A stretch of DNA of 5,430 nt from Marinagarivorans sp. UBA5868 (lineage in GTDB: Bacteria > Pseudomonadota > Gammaproteobacteria > Pseudomonadales > Cellvibrionaceae), in NCBI GenBank assembly GCA_002432095.1, contig DJFQ01000173.1:1-5430 (forward strand). Reading direction: 5' to 3'. Both the position numbers and the translations under genes were made by a program. Within the stretch, counting starts at the first letter, position 1; each line of letters starts with the position of its first letter. Shown in pieces: positions 5,318 to 5,430 of this stretch. The notes beneath the pieces were generated by a model. That model made no database searches. It was not told the DNA's origin and was given only the letters and a program-made list of their open reading frames with translations.

Positions 5318-5430
5318 ATGTTTCGATTTCCTAAAACCTTACTCTGTTTGTCTGCACTTTTTGTATCCCACTCAAGCCTGGCCGATATTACCTCGTACGG
5401 CGCGGGCAATATCAGCGACACCATTAATCC
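5318..5430 (+). CDS. Exported protein of unknown function, N-terminal part only (runs off the window)
   Basis: The frame stays open from the ATG at 5318 to the window edge, giving 37 codons. The translation begins MFRFPKTLLCLSALFVSH, a Sec-type signal peptide with basic residues at 3 and 6, a hydrophobic core, and a probable cleavage after SLA (residue 22) before Asp23. Cys10 is inside the core and lacks a lipobox context, so this is not a lipoprotein. The visible mature start DITSYGAGNISDTINP is too short to place in a family. The gene is divergent from the KaiC-kinase cluster across a shared 537-bp region, so common regulation is possible but not shown. The signal peptide and ribosome binding site make the call solid despite the truncation. 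Confidence 0.75.
   Translation, partial: MFRFPKTLLCLSALFVSHSSLADITSYGAGNISDTIN

Overview
The window looks like chromosomal DNA from a mesophilic proteobacterium, most likely a gammaproteobacterium. This is inferred from AGGAGG-type ribosome binding sites, the mixed cytosolic and secreted gene content, and a GC content near 50% over most of the window. No rRNA, tRNA or other taxonomic marker is present, so the assignment is tentative.

Layout. At the left edge (1-203, plus strand) is the C-terminal tail of a PQQ-type sugar dehydrogenase of the L-sorbosone dehydrogenase family. It converges on a five-gene, tightly packed minus-strand cluster occupying 276-4780. In transcription order the cluster encodes: (i) a 136-residue all-helical protein of unknown function; (ii) a 495-residue double-domain KaiC/RAD55-like ATPase; (iii) a large cytosolic signalling protein with coiled coil, GGDEF, signalling helix, HisKA and HATPase_c; (iv) a small exported NTF2/SnoaL-like protein; (v) a DinB-fold putative metal-dependent protein. 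Overlaps of 4 bp and about 8 bp, then gaps of 10 and 19 bp, indicate one operon with translational coupling among the first three genes. A 537-bp region without a convincing gene (4781-5317) separates it from a divergent plus-strand gene that starts at 5318 and runs off the window. That gene encodes a protein with a clear signal peptide.

How the genes may work together. The core is a KaiC-like ATPase joined to a membrane-free histidine kinase that also carries a diguanylate cyclase-type domain. There is no KaiA, KaiB or response regulator in the window. The KaiC homologue lacks the Ser/Thr autophosphorylation pair of clock KaiC in a hand alignment, and its two ATPase halves differ at the catalytic glutamate positions. 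It is therefore more likely an ATP-driven signalling scaffold or switch than a circadian oscillator. The kinase has no sensor or transmembrane domain of its own. The simplest inference is that the KaiC-like protein, perhaps with the small upstream protein, provides its input, and that outputs could be both phosphotransfer and c-di-GMP. The last two genes may be accessory or simply co-transcribed.

The most interesting points are the KaiC-kinase/cyclase cassette with an uncharacterised first gene, the duplicated signalling-helix segment that flanks the GGDEF domain, an A-tract exactly between the GGDEF and kinase halves, and inverted and direct repeats in the divergent intergenic region.
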